From Nectonema munidae (taxonomy: Eukaryota > Nematomorpha > Nectonematoida > Nectonematidae), in contig JAUIRK010001052.1 of the NCBI GenBank assembly GCA_030549495.1, positions 1,674,001 to 1,738,000 of the forward strand: DNA of 64,000 nt, read 5' to 3'. Position numbers and translations under genes: made by a program. The notes under the pieces are model-generated. The model was not told where the DNA came from. It saw nothing but the letters and a program-made list of their open reading frames with translations, and searched no databases. Positions 29,151 through 41,200 of the stretch are shown here, piece by piece (positions within the stretch are counted from its first letter, which is position 1; each line of letters begins with the position of its first letter).

Positions 29151-29703
29151 AATTGAAAAATAGAACCATTTCGAAAATTCTAGAGATGGAGTTGACCAAA
29201 CTACAAAAGCAGTTGAAGGCTGGAGTTACTCCCTTAGTTCTTCATTTCAATACCGCCATCTAACATCATGGAATTTCTTGGACGGTTAAAGCGCCGTACT
29301 TAACCTATTGAATTTGATACAAGGATTGTTGGTGCTAATTTAAAATAATTAAAAAACACTTATCTATTAGAAAAAGCATACACAAAATTGTTAACAAGTT
29401 TGGTTAGCCGAATTTTCCTATCTCGAAGCGGATTAATTTCCTTTCTTTAAATTAATGGAGCAATCCTCATATAACCTTTTTGTAACATTCAAACACTTTC
29501 ATTATACTGTTTTAAAATTTTACTTTTATAATTGCCTTCTTTTTATTTTATATTAGTTCAAATTTTTTTTATTTATTATTCAATTTTAATACTTATTTCG
29601 TAAAAATCTACTGTAATGAAAAATCGTGTGATTAAAATGACGAGTGATAAGTTGTCGTGTAATGAAGTGTCGAGTAATGAAGTGAAGAGTAATGTCACCT
29701 GAC

Positions 29704-30503
29704 CAAATATATCATCTCTTAAATTCTGTCGAAAATATCATATAAAATAGAATACTCTTATAATACACTAAAATATAATTGTGTGTAATGATAAAAAATT
29801 GAATTTTTCCTCGGTCCAAAGAATTTTACGAACTCTAAATTGTGTAGTTTTGTATGTGTTGCACAGTTATCATGCACAGCAAATTATCCGTTTTGCAGAT
29901 GTAAATCGGATCAAGAACCCTTTTTATATGGATGGCGTAAATTAAGTTCATTCAATTAGGTCAGCAAAGTTATTTTTCAATAGTACAACTTTTAATAGTC
30001 CGTTTTTGTACGTAATCTAGATTTAGATAATTTTTTTGAAGTTTATAACACGTTTAAAGGGCTTTTTTATATCAAAAACTTTTCAAATCTACAATAAAAT
30101 AGATTATTTAATGTTTAAAATTACATGAACATCATTATTTCCTATTAAATATTTTTTTTTAAACTAAAATTCTCTTTAACCTACAAAAGAAATCTTCTAT
30201 GTTATTTTAAGTATTTTTGTGTGATGAAAGAATAATTTTTTCGTTATTCTGATTTTGACATATCTAAATAACATGTTGAAAACATCTTCAAATAATTTCT
30301 TAAAAATTTGTCGAATAGTTACTAAATTTCCAAAGAGTTTATTCCATCTTCTGGAAAATGGATTTTCTGTATTTCATACTAAGCAAGTTTTTTATAATAA
30401 TCAAACATTCTTCTCCATAAATTACTCACGGTAGTATAAAGACATTTTCAAAGAGGTAGAGTATCCTTTACTCTCAATTTCAACTAGTGAAGTAGTTTTG
30501 ATG
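29704..30503. other. No gene seen
   Basis: AT-rich spacer between the MULE and the hAT element; no coding or repeat structure recognised. Confidence 0.5.
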
Positions 30504-30511
30504 CTGTAATG

Positions 30512-32058
30512 CAGGGATGTCCAACCCGCGGCTGTGGCCCGATTGAAAATTGGTAACATTTTTTAAAATGTCTAAATAAATCTTATTTTTTTCTTTATTT
30601 CTAATTTTCAAAGAACTTTCAAAAAATTAAATTAAAAAACTTCGGGCTTAAAGTCTTGACCAGGGTGATACCGCTCAGTTGGCAATTATCAAAAGCGTTG
30701 ACGATAATTTTAACTCGATAGAGAAGATGTTAGATTTATGCTCTATGAAAGGAACTACAACAGGAAGAATCTTTTATGAAGTTCATAATTCTTTCAAAAA
30801 GTTTGATCTCGATTTGAACAAAATTGTTTCAGTCACAACTGACTGTGTCCCATTTATGATTGGAATTAATAATAGTTTTGTTGCAAATTTCAAAAAAAAT
30901 CAATGAAAATATTACAAGTTATCATTGCATCATAACATCAACAACAACTTTGTGCACAAAGGTTAAAACTAGATAATGTGATGATAGATTTAGTTAAAAC
31001 TGTTAATAATATCAAATCCCGTGGTATGACTCATGGAGAGTTTAAAAATTATTTGAATGAAATGGGATGCGAGCACGAAGACATAGTTTATTTTACCAAA
31101 GTGAGATGATGGCTAAGCAGATCTTCAACTTTAAAGAGATTCACTTCATTAATTCCCGAAATTAAATCATTTATGGAATCTAAAAAACAAAATGTATCGT
31201 TTTTGGAAAATGACGAATGGTTGAATGATTTGTCGTTTTTGACTGATATTACTGGGATGCTTTCTAATCTAAATCTTTAATTACAAGGAAGAAAACAGAT
31301 TTTGTCAGACATGTTAGAAAGAGTTAAAAGTTTCAAAAACAAAATTAAACTTTTTATGGTCCAATTCAAAGATATTAACTTTGTTCATTTTGAAGAAGTT
31401 TTCAAGAGAACTCAAAAAAAAAGTTTGAAGACAGAGAAATATATTGAACTTCTTGAAAATTTACATTTAGAGTTTAATTCAAGGTTCAAAGATCGATAAT
31501 AACAACCAAAACTTAGAGATTTTTGTTGATCCATTTAGCGTTGACTACAAAAACGTTGAAAGCAATATACAACTTGAATTGATTGATCTACAATCAAGAG
31601 AAACCTACAAAATTCATAAAGAGGAAAAGCTAATCATTTTATCAAAAGCTTGTTTCAATGCAAGAATTTTCAAGAATTTGTGAAAATGCCATGAAATATT
31701 TTTCGATGTGGTCCAGCACGTATTGTTGTGAGCAGATGTTTTCATTGATGAAAAATATCAAAACAAGTGAAAGGAATCCTTTGCTCGACACTCATCTGAA
31801 AAATATTTTAAGATTGCAAAACACCAAAGTTGAAATTAATGTTGATGATATTATAAAAAGCAAGCAGATGCAGAAATCACACTAACATATTTTTCAAAAA
31901 TTTTGCATTTTTAAATAAATTTTCATCTAGTTTTAATTTTTGTTAAAATCATGGTGATATAGTAGTTTTATTTTTATATTTTGAATTCTAAGTTTGGCCC
32001 GAATGACTTTCAAAAGTTTTATGTTTGGCCCGATATGAATAAAGGTTGGACATCCCTG
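30512..32058 (+). mobile_element. hAT transposon, GTF2IRD2/SCAND3-like, decayed
   Basis: Terminal inverted repeats CAGGGATGTCCAACC (30512-30526) and GGTTGGACATCCCTG (32044-32058). An 8-bp target duplication follows the hAT rule: CTGTAATG (30504-30511) and CTCTAATG (32059-32066), one mismatch. The interior encodes the C-terminal two thirds of a hAT transposase; the N-terminal BED finger is absent, so this is a shortened copy. Confidence 0.92.
30679..31884 (+). pseudogene. hAT transposase fragment (broken)
   Basis: Frame pieces show MLDLCSMKGTTTGRIFYEV, FDLDLNKIVSVTTDCVPFM (the V-T-T-D-G-A-P-M motif, with DC for DG), then HQQQLCAQRLKLDNVM for the usual C-x-x-H-x-x-x-L-C region, FTKVRWLSRSSTLKRF (usually V-R-W-L-S-R-G-x-x-L), and near the end FSMWSSTYCCEQMFSLMKN plus LDTHLKNILRL, the hATC dimerisation part. 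The family is the one from which vertebrate GTF2IRD2, ZBED5 and SCAND3 were domesticated. Several stops and slips interrupt it (for example at 30904 and 31278). Confidence 0.85.
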
Positions 32059-32066
32059 CTCTAATG

Positions 32067-35000
32067 GCTGCACATAAGTAGATTTATTATGATCTTATCC
32101 AAGAGCTCGAAATAAAATGACAAAACTGCTTTAAATTCTTGTGACAGAGTTTGATATTAAAAATTAGTAACAAAAGAAAATTAATTGAAAGATGCGTCTT
32201 TTCTTAAGTGAAATTATTGAATGATTGAAAAAATTATTGTAAAAACGAAATCTTTAAATTTTACTAGATGATGTATGGCATATACGAAGCTAAATTGAAT
32301 AATTATAAATAAAATTATATCTTTGGTATATTTATTAGCCAAAGCTGGTGGGTACTGCACGTTTTTCTTATCTATATTATATATTTTGTCTAAAGTAATA
32401 AGTTTGATATGTCGAATTAATTCAAAACAGTTTTTTCGATTCTCTAGGAATTTTATTGGTTAAAACAAAAATGCTTTAAGACTGACATGATACAATAGTT
32501 GCAGTAAAAATGTAATTTTGAATTAGTAAAAAACTTTTTGCTATTGCTACTTTTCAAAAAAAGAATGCTTTCAAATATTAGCCTCATAAAAAATTTTCAC
32601 ATTTTTTAATGAGATATTTACGAATACTATGACTATTTTTGTATCTTTAAGTTAATTTCTGAAAGATTTATAACCCAATCTTATGCTGCCCCTAAGTTGC
32701 AAAATTTACTTCATTGAGAGAGAGCGTAAGAAAGAAAAGAAATAAGAATTGACGAAATTTATGAACAAAGCACAAAAGTTCTTACAATTTGAAATGCTTT
32801 ACCCATTCTTTCACTTCCTGTTGTTCCATATTACGCTAATCAATTTTATTAAAAATGAGGTTCTCTTCAAAATGAAAGTTTTAAAGTTTATTTCAGATGA
32901 AGAGTTTCTCTTCTTCTTTGTTGTCACAGTTGTTGACATTTCTTTAGTTATTTTAATTTCAACTGATTTTCAATAACAATATTTTAATATTTCCATTCTT
33001 TGAATATTTTTTTCCTTGACTTTTAATTGATCTGCCTTTTTATTGTACTAAACAGTGTAATCAATTTTTAGAGTGGCGATGTTGCATTACAAAATCATAC
33101 GTTAATAGAGGTATTTATTTTTATTTATCTTTTAAATGAATTAGTATTGCATTTTAATGTAAACAAGAAAAATATAACTCTACATAAAATGTTTTCGCTT
33201 TTTGCATTTTCAGAAGAGTATTATAATTTAATAAAGATAGTATCTGTTTGCTGTAGTTTTAATATGACCTTGACATTTTTTATTTTTTAAAATTTTATAT
33301 AAGATCACCATAAAAAAATCATTCATAGTCTGAGTATTAGAAAATTATTTTTTACGTTGTTTTTAAATTATGAAAAATGATCAAGTTCAATTAATATTTG
33401 AAATTAATTTAGTCTCAATAGGCTGATTGTATTTCTTTTACTCTTAATAAAATAGATCTTGATGCATTATCCAAGTTATTTCCTAAAAATTGAAAATTCT
33501 TAAAAAAGATTTTTAATAAATAAATAAATCATAAGATGTCAAAATGAGCGTAAAAGACTTTCAATCCTTTTTTCCTTTTATCATTGTTGGTTTGATACTA
33601 CACAACATAATATAAGTTTGATAAAACCATAACCTATACGTCTATCGATTAAAGGTAGGTATGTTTTGGTTTCTGTTCTTTAATCGTGCTTAGACGCTGT
33701 TATAAGCGCAAAGTCTGACTTTGTAAAAATATTGATGTTAGTTTGAGAAATGCTAAACTAGAATATATTGAGATTGTATAAAGGTTTCAAGACAGATTGA
33801 TTTTTCTAATAATTTGTATTGCCATAATTTTGAATTTAATATACAAATAGTGAAACATATTTCGAATTGATATTTGAATAGCAAATTTTAAATCCATGTG
33901 TCGGTTCTTAAGAATATTTATTTTGGGATTTGGTCTATGACTATAGTAGAGTCCAACGTGAGCAAAATTTTTGTATCCACACCCACAAAACTCGAACCCG
34001 ACAAGTTTGCCTCATGCGCCTATTTCGTTTCAAATTAGGCATAACAGTCTAACTAATCACTAGAATAGTGAGTGATGCTTATAAAGTTTCCTGATTCATC
34101 TTTCAATCTTTTAATACTTCAATTTGATTGGTGAGAAATATAAAAAAACATATCTTGTCAAATATTATCGCAACCCAAAATTCATCTACCCGTAGGCGCC
34201 CGGCACTTCAAAATTTTTCTTATGTAAATGGGTCATTTATATGTTTCCTTTAAATCGCTATAAAATAATTTTATATGACCCGAGGAATTTCGTGTAAAAA
34301 ATCTTTTGAAAAGCTATTTATTTTAAAAGCCAATTTCTTGGAAAACTACGTTAGTAATATATATATATTTGCAATAAATTTACTTAATGGAAGTATTGAT
34401 GGCATCCCATACGTTATGTTTCGAAATTACGGTAGGATACAATATCTTTTTTTGTAAAAAATTACGATGCGAAATTACCTAACAAAAAGATTGAATTTCG
34501 ATACCATTTCGACCGTTTGTACGTTTTTTTAATCGAACCCGTGAGTATCAAGTTCAAAAAAGTTACTTGAGTGACAATAACATATTCCAATCAATAGGGT
34601 TTTGTGATTTATTTGTTTACCACAAACAGATGTAATATATAATCGATAAAGAATATCATATAGTATATATATCTGTAATATTACATCTAATTATACAAAA
34701 GATTCGTTAATTACTTATTTTATTTACTTAATTTATTATACACGAGAAAAGTAATTATTAAAACTCTTTCTGCATTTTGAAATTATGAATTTTCTAATGT
34801 TTTAAATACTTTTTAAAAAAGAAAAATTAGGCTATGTTAGTATTCATTCAATAAATACAAGACATGTGCACAAAAAAAGAAAGAATAAGGAATTTTTGAG
34901 GACAATAAGGAATGTGCATATATGCACACAAAATTTTTCTCAAATACCTGTAGGGTAATTATGTATATGATAATAATGCATAAATAAAAATTTTGTTATT

Positions 35001-36142
35001 TAACATAATATATCAAATTTCATTTTTTTCAATTTTGTTTAACAAACGATATATATTTTTTACTCCGATATGATTTACAAAATTTATTTTCGAACCGAAA
35101 CGTAAGCCATCACTGATTGGAAGTAGGGATGGATAAGAATTAAATTTATGCTAAAAAGTGAAATTAAAAAAAAAACAGTATCTTATTTTTTCTGTTTTTA
35201 GGCATAATTCTGTTAAACATGGAGCTAGTTATGTAAAAAATACTCTAAACAACATTAAATTTAAGAAGTACTCTCCATTTTTCCTAAATTTTTAGGCGGT
35301 AGACAGCCACCTTTGTATATTCTAGGAACAAAGCATTGACATGTAATGCATTTAAATGAAGTTGTGTTTAGCTTTTTATTAATCCTGCTTACTTACCTTT
35401 TGATATATACAAAGAAATTTAACCAGTAGAAACCTTATATATTTTTCTCAGTGTTATTTTGCAAAACATTTTATATATCATTTTCACTTTTAGACTTGAA
35501 GAAAAAAAAGAATTAATTTAAAAGAAATAAAGCATCGTGACACTTCAAACTCATTACGTCGTTTCAATTGTCCCTGTATGGATTAATTAACAACTTTTAC
35601 AAACAATTGCTACAATATAATAGTTAGTCTGGCAAAACTATATTCCAATTAAGTCTCTACTATTATATCATATATCAAGTTATGTCATCTTTATATTTAA
35701 TTACATTATGATGTATTTATGTTTGAGATTTTAAAAATTGTTTTAAAACCTTTCTTGCTCATTATTAATAAAAAAGATAGAATATTTACACATTTTACTG
35801 CGTACTTATACAAAAGAAATGCCTGTATGCTAAATTTTTTCTATTATCATTTCACCATCAACACCATTTTTCATTCTTTTATTTTGAATACCGTTTTTTA
35901 TAGAGATATAAAGAACGTAAAAGGATCTTATTATCTTATAAAAAGTTGATAGCTATTTTCAATAATAAGTATTTCCATTTTAAAGCTGTGTATGAATAGC
36001 ACGAAATTTGGTGTATTAAAAATACGCTAGTAAAATTTAGAGATGTCAATTATGTGTGTGTAATAGATTGTTAGGCTTGGCTCTTAAAATAGATATAAAA
36101 AGGACACCGATATCTACAATGGGTGATAATAGATGTTTAGCT
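32067..36142. other. No gene seen; one dispersed repeat copy
   Basis: Contains the second copy of the 19.46-kb repeat (34821-34994). A slightly GC-richer stretch at 33960-34230 (with AACTCGAACCCGAC and GGCGCCCGGCAC) may be a repeat fragment of unknown type. The rest is AT-rich without recognisable coding. Confidence 0.5.
34821..34994 (+). repeat. Dispersed repeat, copy 2
   Basis: Direct copy of 19462-19640, starting GAAAAATTAGGCTATG and ending near AATGCATAAATAAA. The shared core AATAAGGAATTTTTGAGGAC is identical. Nothing inside resembles a gene. Confidence 0.75.
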
Positions 36143-36604
36143 CCATCTCAAACGTAGACGGAGAATCTCTGAAGTCGGAAAATCTCTGAAGTAAGTTCTT
36201 TGTGCATAAGCCGCTCTCTCTCTCAAGCTGGCCTATCTTCCCCTGTGTTACCATTTCTCTGTCATTTTTCTCACTCACCAAAGTGTAATCTACGCCAATA
36301 TCACAACGCCAGGAAACAATTTATAAAAGAGATGAGGAAGTTTAAAGCTTCATAATATCTCACTCAAAGTGAATCTTCACTCACTAAAGTATGAAGAAAA
36401 AATAGACTTTAACCAGGGGTGTGCAAACTTTTTCAACGGCGAGTACAATTTTTAAAAATATCTGAGTATCTGGGCCATTTACTCAAAAGTAAGTATACAT
36501 CTTGATTCTCCTGGTTTAAGTAACAAATTAATTATTTGAAAAACATTAAAAATGCATTATTATTATTAAGAAAAGATACACAATCGAAAGATTAATACAA
36601 AACA

Positions 36605-37130
36605 GATGAAGAATAACGACCACAAGAAAATATTTAGCAAGTGAAGAACAACCACTCCGCACGACCCATTTGAAGAACCACCACCCCAAATAGTTTTCCA
36701 ATAATATTGTACAGAATATACCACTTAAGCAAAATTAAAAAAATTTATTTAGTAAAAACTATTAAAATTTTGATTTAGTAAAGGCAAAATAAAATCTTGA
36801 AAATTCATTTTGTGAGAAGAATTAAAAAAAATAAACAATAAGTATACATACATCTATAATATTATATACCTGACTTGCAAAACATGATATTGTTTCAAGA
36901 TTATACAGTGTTATGAGATTAAATATATACTAGTGATTATATATAGTAGTTATGTTTTCAGGAAATCAGTTTCAGTGTATTCCAATTAAAAACACTTTGT
37001 TTAGTATACGCTCGATTTAATTATACAACACACATTTCAAAGTTTAAATAAATATAAAACTCAACTGAAGAATAGCCACCCTAAAAATCTCTCTTCTGAA
37101 GAATAGCCACCCCAGAATTGTTGGGTTGGT
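36605..37130 (+). repeat. Scattered TGAAGAAYARCCACCCC units
   Basis: The unit GAAGAATAGCCACCCC or close variants (GAAGAACAACCACTCC, GAAGAACCACCACCCC, GAAGAATAGCCACCCT) appears in two clusters at 36640-36690 and 37070-37110, separated by AT-rich DNA, within the foldback element. This may be the remains of another array-ended element inserted here. Confidence 0.5.
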
Positions 37131-37398
37131 TGTTGATCCTAAAACAGTTAAAACATTAAGGTAAGCAGTCCACAAAAAAAAAGAAATGTTCGCTTACTCG
37201 GGAACAATTAAAAAAATGGTCATCAATCTCAGAGACGATACTAGGAATTGCGGGGCGCAATTATAATTCTGATAGAGGAGCTCCAACTTTACATAGTAAA
37301 ATGTATCGGTGTTTATATTTAATATAAAAAAACAGGAAAAAAGCCATTACAAATATTTTTAAGCCACTATGGATACTTTTATTGCTTTACTTTTAACA

Positions 37399-37532
37399 TT
37401 AACCCGTTAACGCCCAATGCCGAGTATAGTCGACTTTACAAAAATAAAATCGTCTGCGTTTATCAAAGCTCTTTAATGCAAATCTTCTGTTTTACATATG
37501 ATATCGTCTGATTATTCTGGTCGTCAACGGGG
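37399..37532 (+). mobile_element. TTAA-framed MITE (piggyBac-like), copy 2
   Basis: Reverse-oriented copy of 20490-20622. It begins TTAACCCGTTAACG, contains GAGTATAGTCGACTTTAC and CGTCTGCGTTTATCAA, and ends TCTGGTCGTCAACGGG. It lacks half of the central GTCGAC palindrome kept in the other copy, and the right TTAA is not preserved (GGAG follows). Confidence 0.75.
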
Positions 37533-38649
37533 AGGGGCAAACTAGGCAATTACATATACTCCTTTAGTAAAAGATTCTTCTAGCTTTTATATTAGCAATA
37601 TCTTTCAAAATATTTTTCGAGATATAATTCTAAAAATGTAGTTTATTAATTTTTAAAAACCTCTTTCAAAAACCCTCTAAGACTAATAAAACTAAATTTT
37701 AGAACATAAATTTATAGATTTTGGTTGGCTGTCTGTAAATATTAATATTTTCATGTGATTTTAAAATTTTAGAGAAAAAATTTCTTTTTTGAAATTTGAA
37801 GCTGTAGAAAACTTAAATCTATAAACTTAAAGGATAAACGTATAGTAAAAATGGAGAATATTCTTATCGCAGTACTAATGCAATAAGTGAGGAGGGCGAG
37901 AATGATTGTGGGAAAATCCACACATGTGAAAATAATAGTAGTGACTTATGTGCTAATAAAATGCCCCAGTTAGTATTACCAAATAGTAATGATGAATGAT
38001 ATACCATGTGTGGCTCAGTTTAATTCAAATAAAACATTGAATTTCCTCATCTCTTTATAAATTGTTTCCCAGCGTAAGTGATATTGGCGTAGATGTCACA
38101 CTTTGCTGAGTAAGAAAAGTGAAAGAGAAAATGTAACACAGAGGAAGATAGGCCAGCTAGAGAGAGGGAGGAGCGCCTTATGCACAAAGCGTGAAAAATT
38201 ATTTCTTCACTGATTTTCCATGGAACTTCAGTGATTTTCCGCCTTCAGAGACTTTCTTAGAACCATCTCAAACTCTATTATCTGAAAAAGAAAAAAAAAC
38301 CAAAACGCACTCAGCTCTGCTAAAATTATCTATATAACGCGTGCTCTTGCTCTTGAACAACACAACTTTTTTCATTCATAATATTAATTTGTTATTTTAT
38401 CAAATTCACTTTCATGTTGTTTATGTAATTTATTATAAAAAAATGAGATTTTTTGTAATTATAGTAAAATTATATTCTCTTTTCACTTCCATTTTGCCTA
38501 TTTACATTTCTAAATATTTTTTTTCAATTCTAAATTGTCTTTTTTTAATTCTAATCTGTCTTTCTGTTACAAAATTGAATTGAAAATCCTATATATCCTA
38601 TACAAAATTTGTAGAGTAAGACTTCTTATTTAACATATCTTTTCTCATT

Positions 38650-39180
38650 TCTATGTAGGATCGATGTTTTTGATTAGCTATCTCCATTCATTTCTATTCC
38701 GAGCAGGGTCGTCATTCTTTAAACCTACAAGCTTCATATTAACTTCAACCCAATCCATCCATCTTCGCTTAGGCCTTCCTTTCTTTCGCTTTCCTTTTAA
38801 GTTCAGTTCCATCGCTCTTCTTTCAACATTATCTTCATATCTCTTCTCATCTCATGACCGTCCCACTTCAATCTTGTCTGATATTTCTTTGGTTTTAAAC
38901 GTGTTTCTGATTGTCGCATTTCTAATTCGATCCTTTCTTGTTACTCCCCACATCCATCTCAACATTGTATATCTTTATTGCCCAGCTTTTGGATCCATAC
39001 ATCATTGCAGCTCTCGCTACTTTTTTTTATATATATATATGTTGCCCTTCATTTTGACTCCTATTCTTTTGTCGCACAGAACTCCAGGCACCTTCTTCCA
39101 ATTCGTCCAGCCTGTTGTATTTTTCGTATTATTAATTTATCGATCTCGCCGTCATCTACCAACGTTGAGCTTAAATACTG
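38650..39180 (-). pseudogene. LINE C-terminal remnant
   Basis: On the minus strand, broken frames read RIELEMRQSETRLKPK, then a GHEMRRD block matching the R-x-G-H-V-x-R-R-D motif, LKEERWN and RKEGLSEDGWIG, equivalent to the K-G-R-P-K-x-R-W tail of reverse-transcriptase LINEs. Upstream, LIIRKIQQAGRIGRRCLEF and VWIQKLGNKDI fit the preceding region. Several stops and shifts are present. The long plus-strand frame over the same bases (175 codons) is its antisense shadow. Confidence 0.65.
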
Positions 39181-39189
39181 AGAAAACCT

Positions 39190-40235
39190 AGGCTTTAACC
39201 AGTAAAACTATTAAGAATGATATTTAACACACTTTAGTGACAAAACAAAAAAATTTGGATAAAATAAAAAATGCATTTTATTTTAAACTAAAAATCCTTT
39301 TATCAACTCCACCTCATGTCGGTTCTTTCGAATGTAGAGATGGACCTGCGTAACTTACTGTTCATTTTATTTCTTAATCTTTTCATGATTTTTAATAAAT
39401 TCAATTCAATTCCATTTTAATCTAAAAATTCATTAAAAAAGTTCAAAAGTTGCGAAAAAATTGCATGTTTTCTAACCCTTTCTTTACTTATTACTAAAGT
39501 AATAAAGTTCTAACCGTTTTTATATAACAGGACCCGGATCTAAAAACTCCATACAGTATTTACATGTAAAATTGTTATAACTGGTTTTTTTAATAAATAA
39601 ATAAAATATGCAATTTTACAGCTTGTGTAGAAGTATGAGCAAAGAAGGTTCAATGTTTAATTCTAATTCTAATTCAAGAACTTGTAATAATAAAGTCATT
39701 CACTTAGCTAACATTGCTTGGTCCTGTTCTTAGCCTATTATTTTTTTCCTTCCCATGACGTAATTAAAGTTTTAGCGCGACAAAAATTGACGTCTTATAA
39801 ATTAATATTTAAATTGTAGCAAAAAAAAGATTAAACGAATAGAATTATTATAAAAATTCAAATTAACACCGTCTTTTTTTTTTATGAAAAAATTTTTTAT
39901 AAAGTAGTTTCTCAAATTTTTTTTTCGAAAAAAATTTGGAAAATTATACTTATTGGATTTTTAGATTCAAGAGAGAATATTAATCTCTTTCTAAATTTAC
40001 TTTGAGTGGTTTTTATTGGAAAAGTTTTAATGTAATACTCGTTCTTCATATTTTAATTAATTATAACTTGGTTTTTAATCGATGGAAGTTTAATTTTAGT
40101 AATAAACTAAAATAATCATTTGTAACAAATAACTTATCAAAAAGAGACTCACTAGCATATCACATATAAGTAAAACATAATATTCAAGAATAATTTAATT
40201 AAAATTTTTTTTGCTATTTTATGCAAATCGATGTT
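39190..40235. other. No gene seen
   Basis: AT-rich spacer with T- and A-runs; no coding or obvious repeat recognised. Confidence 0.5.
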
Positions 40236-40239
40236 GAAG

Positions 40240-41200
40240 GCTTAGCAATTTGAGTGTCAAAAGGCCTAAAAGTATCTTTCCACTTCTGAAAATTTTCTCC
40301 AAAAATATCATTTTTTGAACAAAATATCTTTTTTATACTATGTCAACAAAAGCGATTCCAAGAGTCAGTTTTCGCAATTTGGTGTCAATTGTCTAAAGTG
40401 TCAATCAATTTTTCGGTTTACGTTTGGTAATTTCTCCAAGAATGTTTAAATTGTAACAAAATAATTTTTTCATACTAAACCAACCAATTGTGATTTCATT
40501 TTCGGGTTTAGTAATTAGTGTGTCAAAATGTCTTAAAGTAACAAATAGTTTTGTGGTTTACGTCTAAAAATGTTTCTCCAAAACGTTTTAAATAAAATAT
40601 ATTTTTTTATAATAAATCGAACATGTTGTATTTATTTCTAGACCAATTTTTTATCGATTATAGTGTAAAAATGTCAATCATATTTGTAACTGATCTCTAA
40701 AAATTGTTTCCTAGAATATTATTTATATTTTCAATAAAGTATATTTATTATACTAGAACTAGATGAACCATGCTGATTTTATTTTTGGACTCAGTTTTCG
40801 TAATTAGGGAATGAAAGTGTCAATCAAATTGGCTTGTATCGTCAGAAAGTTTTTTACAAAAACATTTACTCACAAAGTAAAATATTTTTTATAGTAAATA
40901 AAAAAAAAAGTTTGAAGTTCCTTTCAAAACTTTGTTTTCGCAATTAAAGTTTAAGAATTTGTGGAATTATCTATCAAGTTTGAAATTTCATAATAAATCA
41001 AATTTTGTGTCTTTTTGATTGAGGAAAAAATTCTCTCTAAAAATATCCTTCAAATTTAAAATATTTTTTTATACAATGTCAAACATGATTGTTTCATTTC
41101 TATACTACTTTTTGGCCATTACAGTGTAAAAATGGGTGAAAGTGTCAATCGAATTGGTTAAATCATTTTTTTTGCAAAAAAATAATTTCTCAAGTTTTTT
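40240..41200 (+). repeat. Degenerate satellite, about 140-150 bp period, six to seven units
   Basis: A recurring order of blocks: AGTGTCAATCAAATT, a GTTTA/TTTACGT stretch, TTTTTCTCCAAAAA, AAAATATTTTTTTATACTA, then AACATGxTGATTTCATTTTCGG and TTTTCGCAATTA. The GTGTCAATC-type block recurs near 40250, 40399, 40672, 40828 and 41146, with weaker versions between. Units are strongly diverged, so the array is old. Three or so further units lie in reverse at 50040-50560. Confidence 0.75.

Larger units (their letters stand above)
25758..29703 (+). mobile_element. MULE with tandem-repeat terminal arrays, interrupted by a LINE
   Basis: Left end array (25762-25840) is built of about 15-bp units such as CACTTCATCACACGAC. 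The right end (29610-29695) has the inverse, such as GTCGTGTAATGAAGTGTCGA. Between them are Mutator-like transposase remains on the plus strand (26931-29150), split by a LINE at 27048-28193. Without the LINE the element would be about 2.8 kb. Its exact outer edges and target duplication could not be fixed. A hAT-like patch (CAGGAGTGTCAAATTTAGC) lies at about 25914 inside the left part. Confidence 0.75.
36154..38262. mobile_element. Non-autonomous foldback/MULE-like element with 11-bp target duplication
   Basis: An exact 11-bp repeat CCATCTCAAAC flanks it (36143-36153 and 38263-38273). Arms of about 200 bp are inverted: AATCTCTGAAGTCGGAAAA at the left pairs with TTTTCCGCCTTCAGAGA at the right. 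Further in, CTTTGTGCATAAGCCGC pairs with GCGCCTTATGCACAAAG, and AAACAATTTATAAAAGAGAT with ATCTCTTTATAAATTGTTT. The outer arm carries tandem CGGAAAATCTCTGAAGT units. The interior holds CAGGGGTGTGCAAAC (36414, hAT-like end), CAACTGAAGAATAGCCACCC-type repeats (36600-37130) and the TTAA MITE. No transposase is visible. An 11-bp duplication is within the MULE range. Confidence 0.85.

Noticed and set aside
33990-34020. CTCGAACCCGAC, like a tRNA T-arm
   Set aside because: No acceptor stem or anticodon arm can be folded around it.
38664-39191. A 175-codon plus-strand frame
   Set aside because: It is antisense to a LINE C-terminal remnant recognisable on the minus strand.
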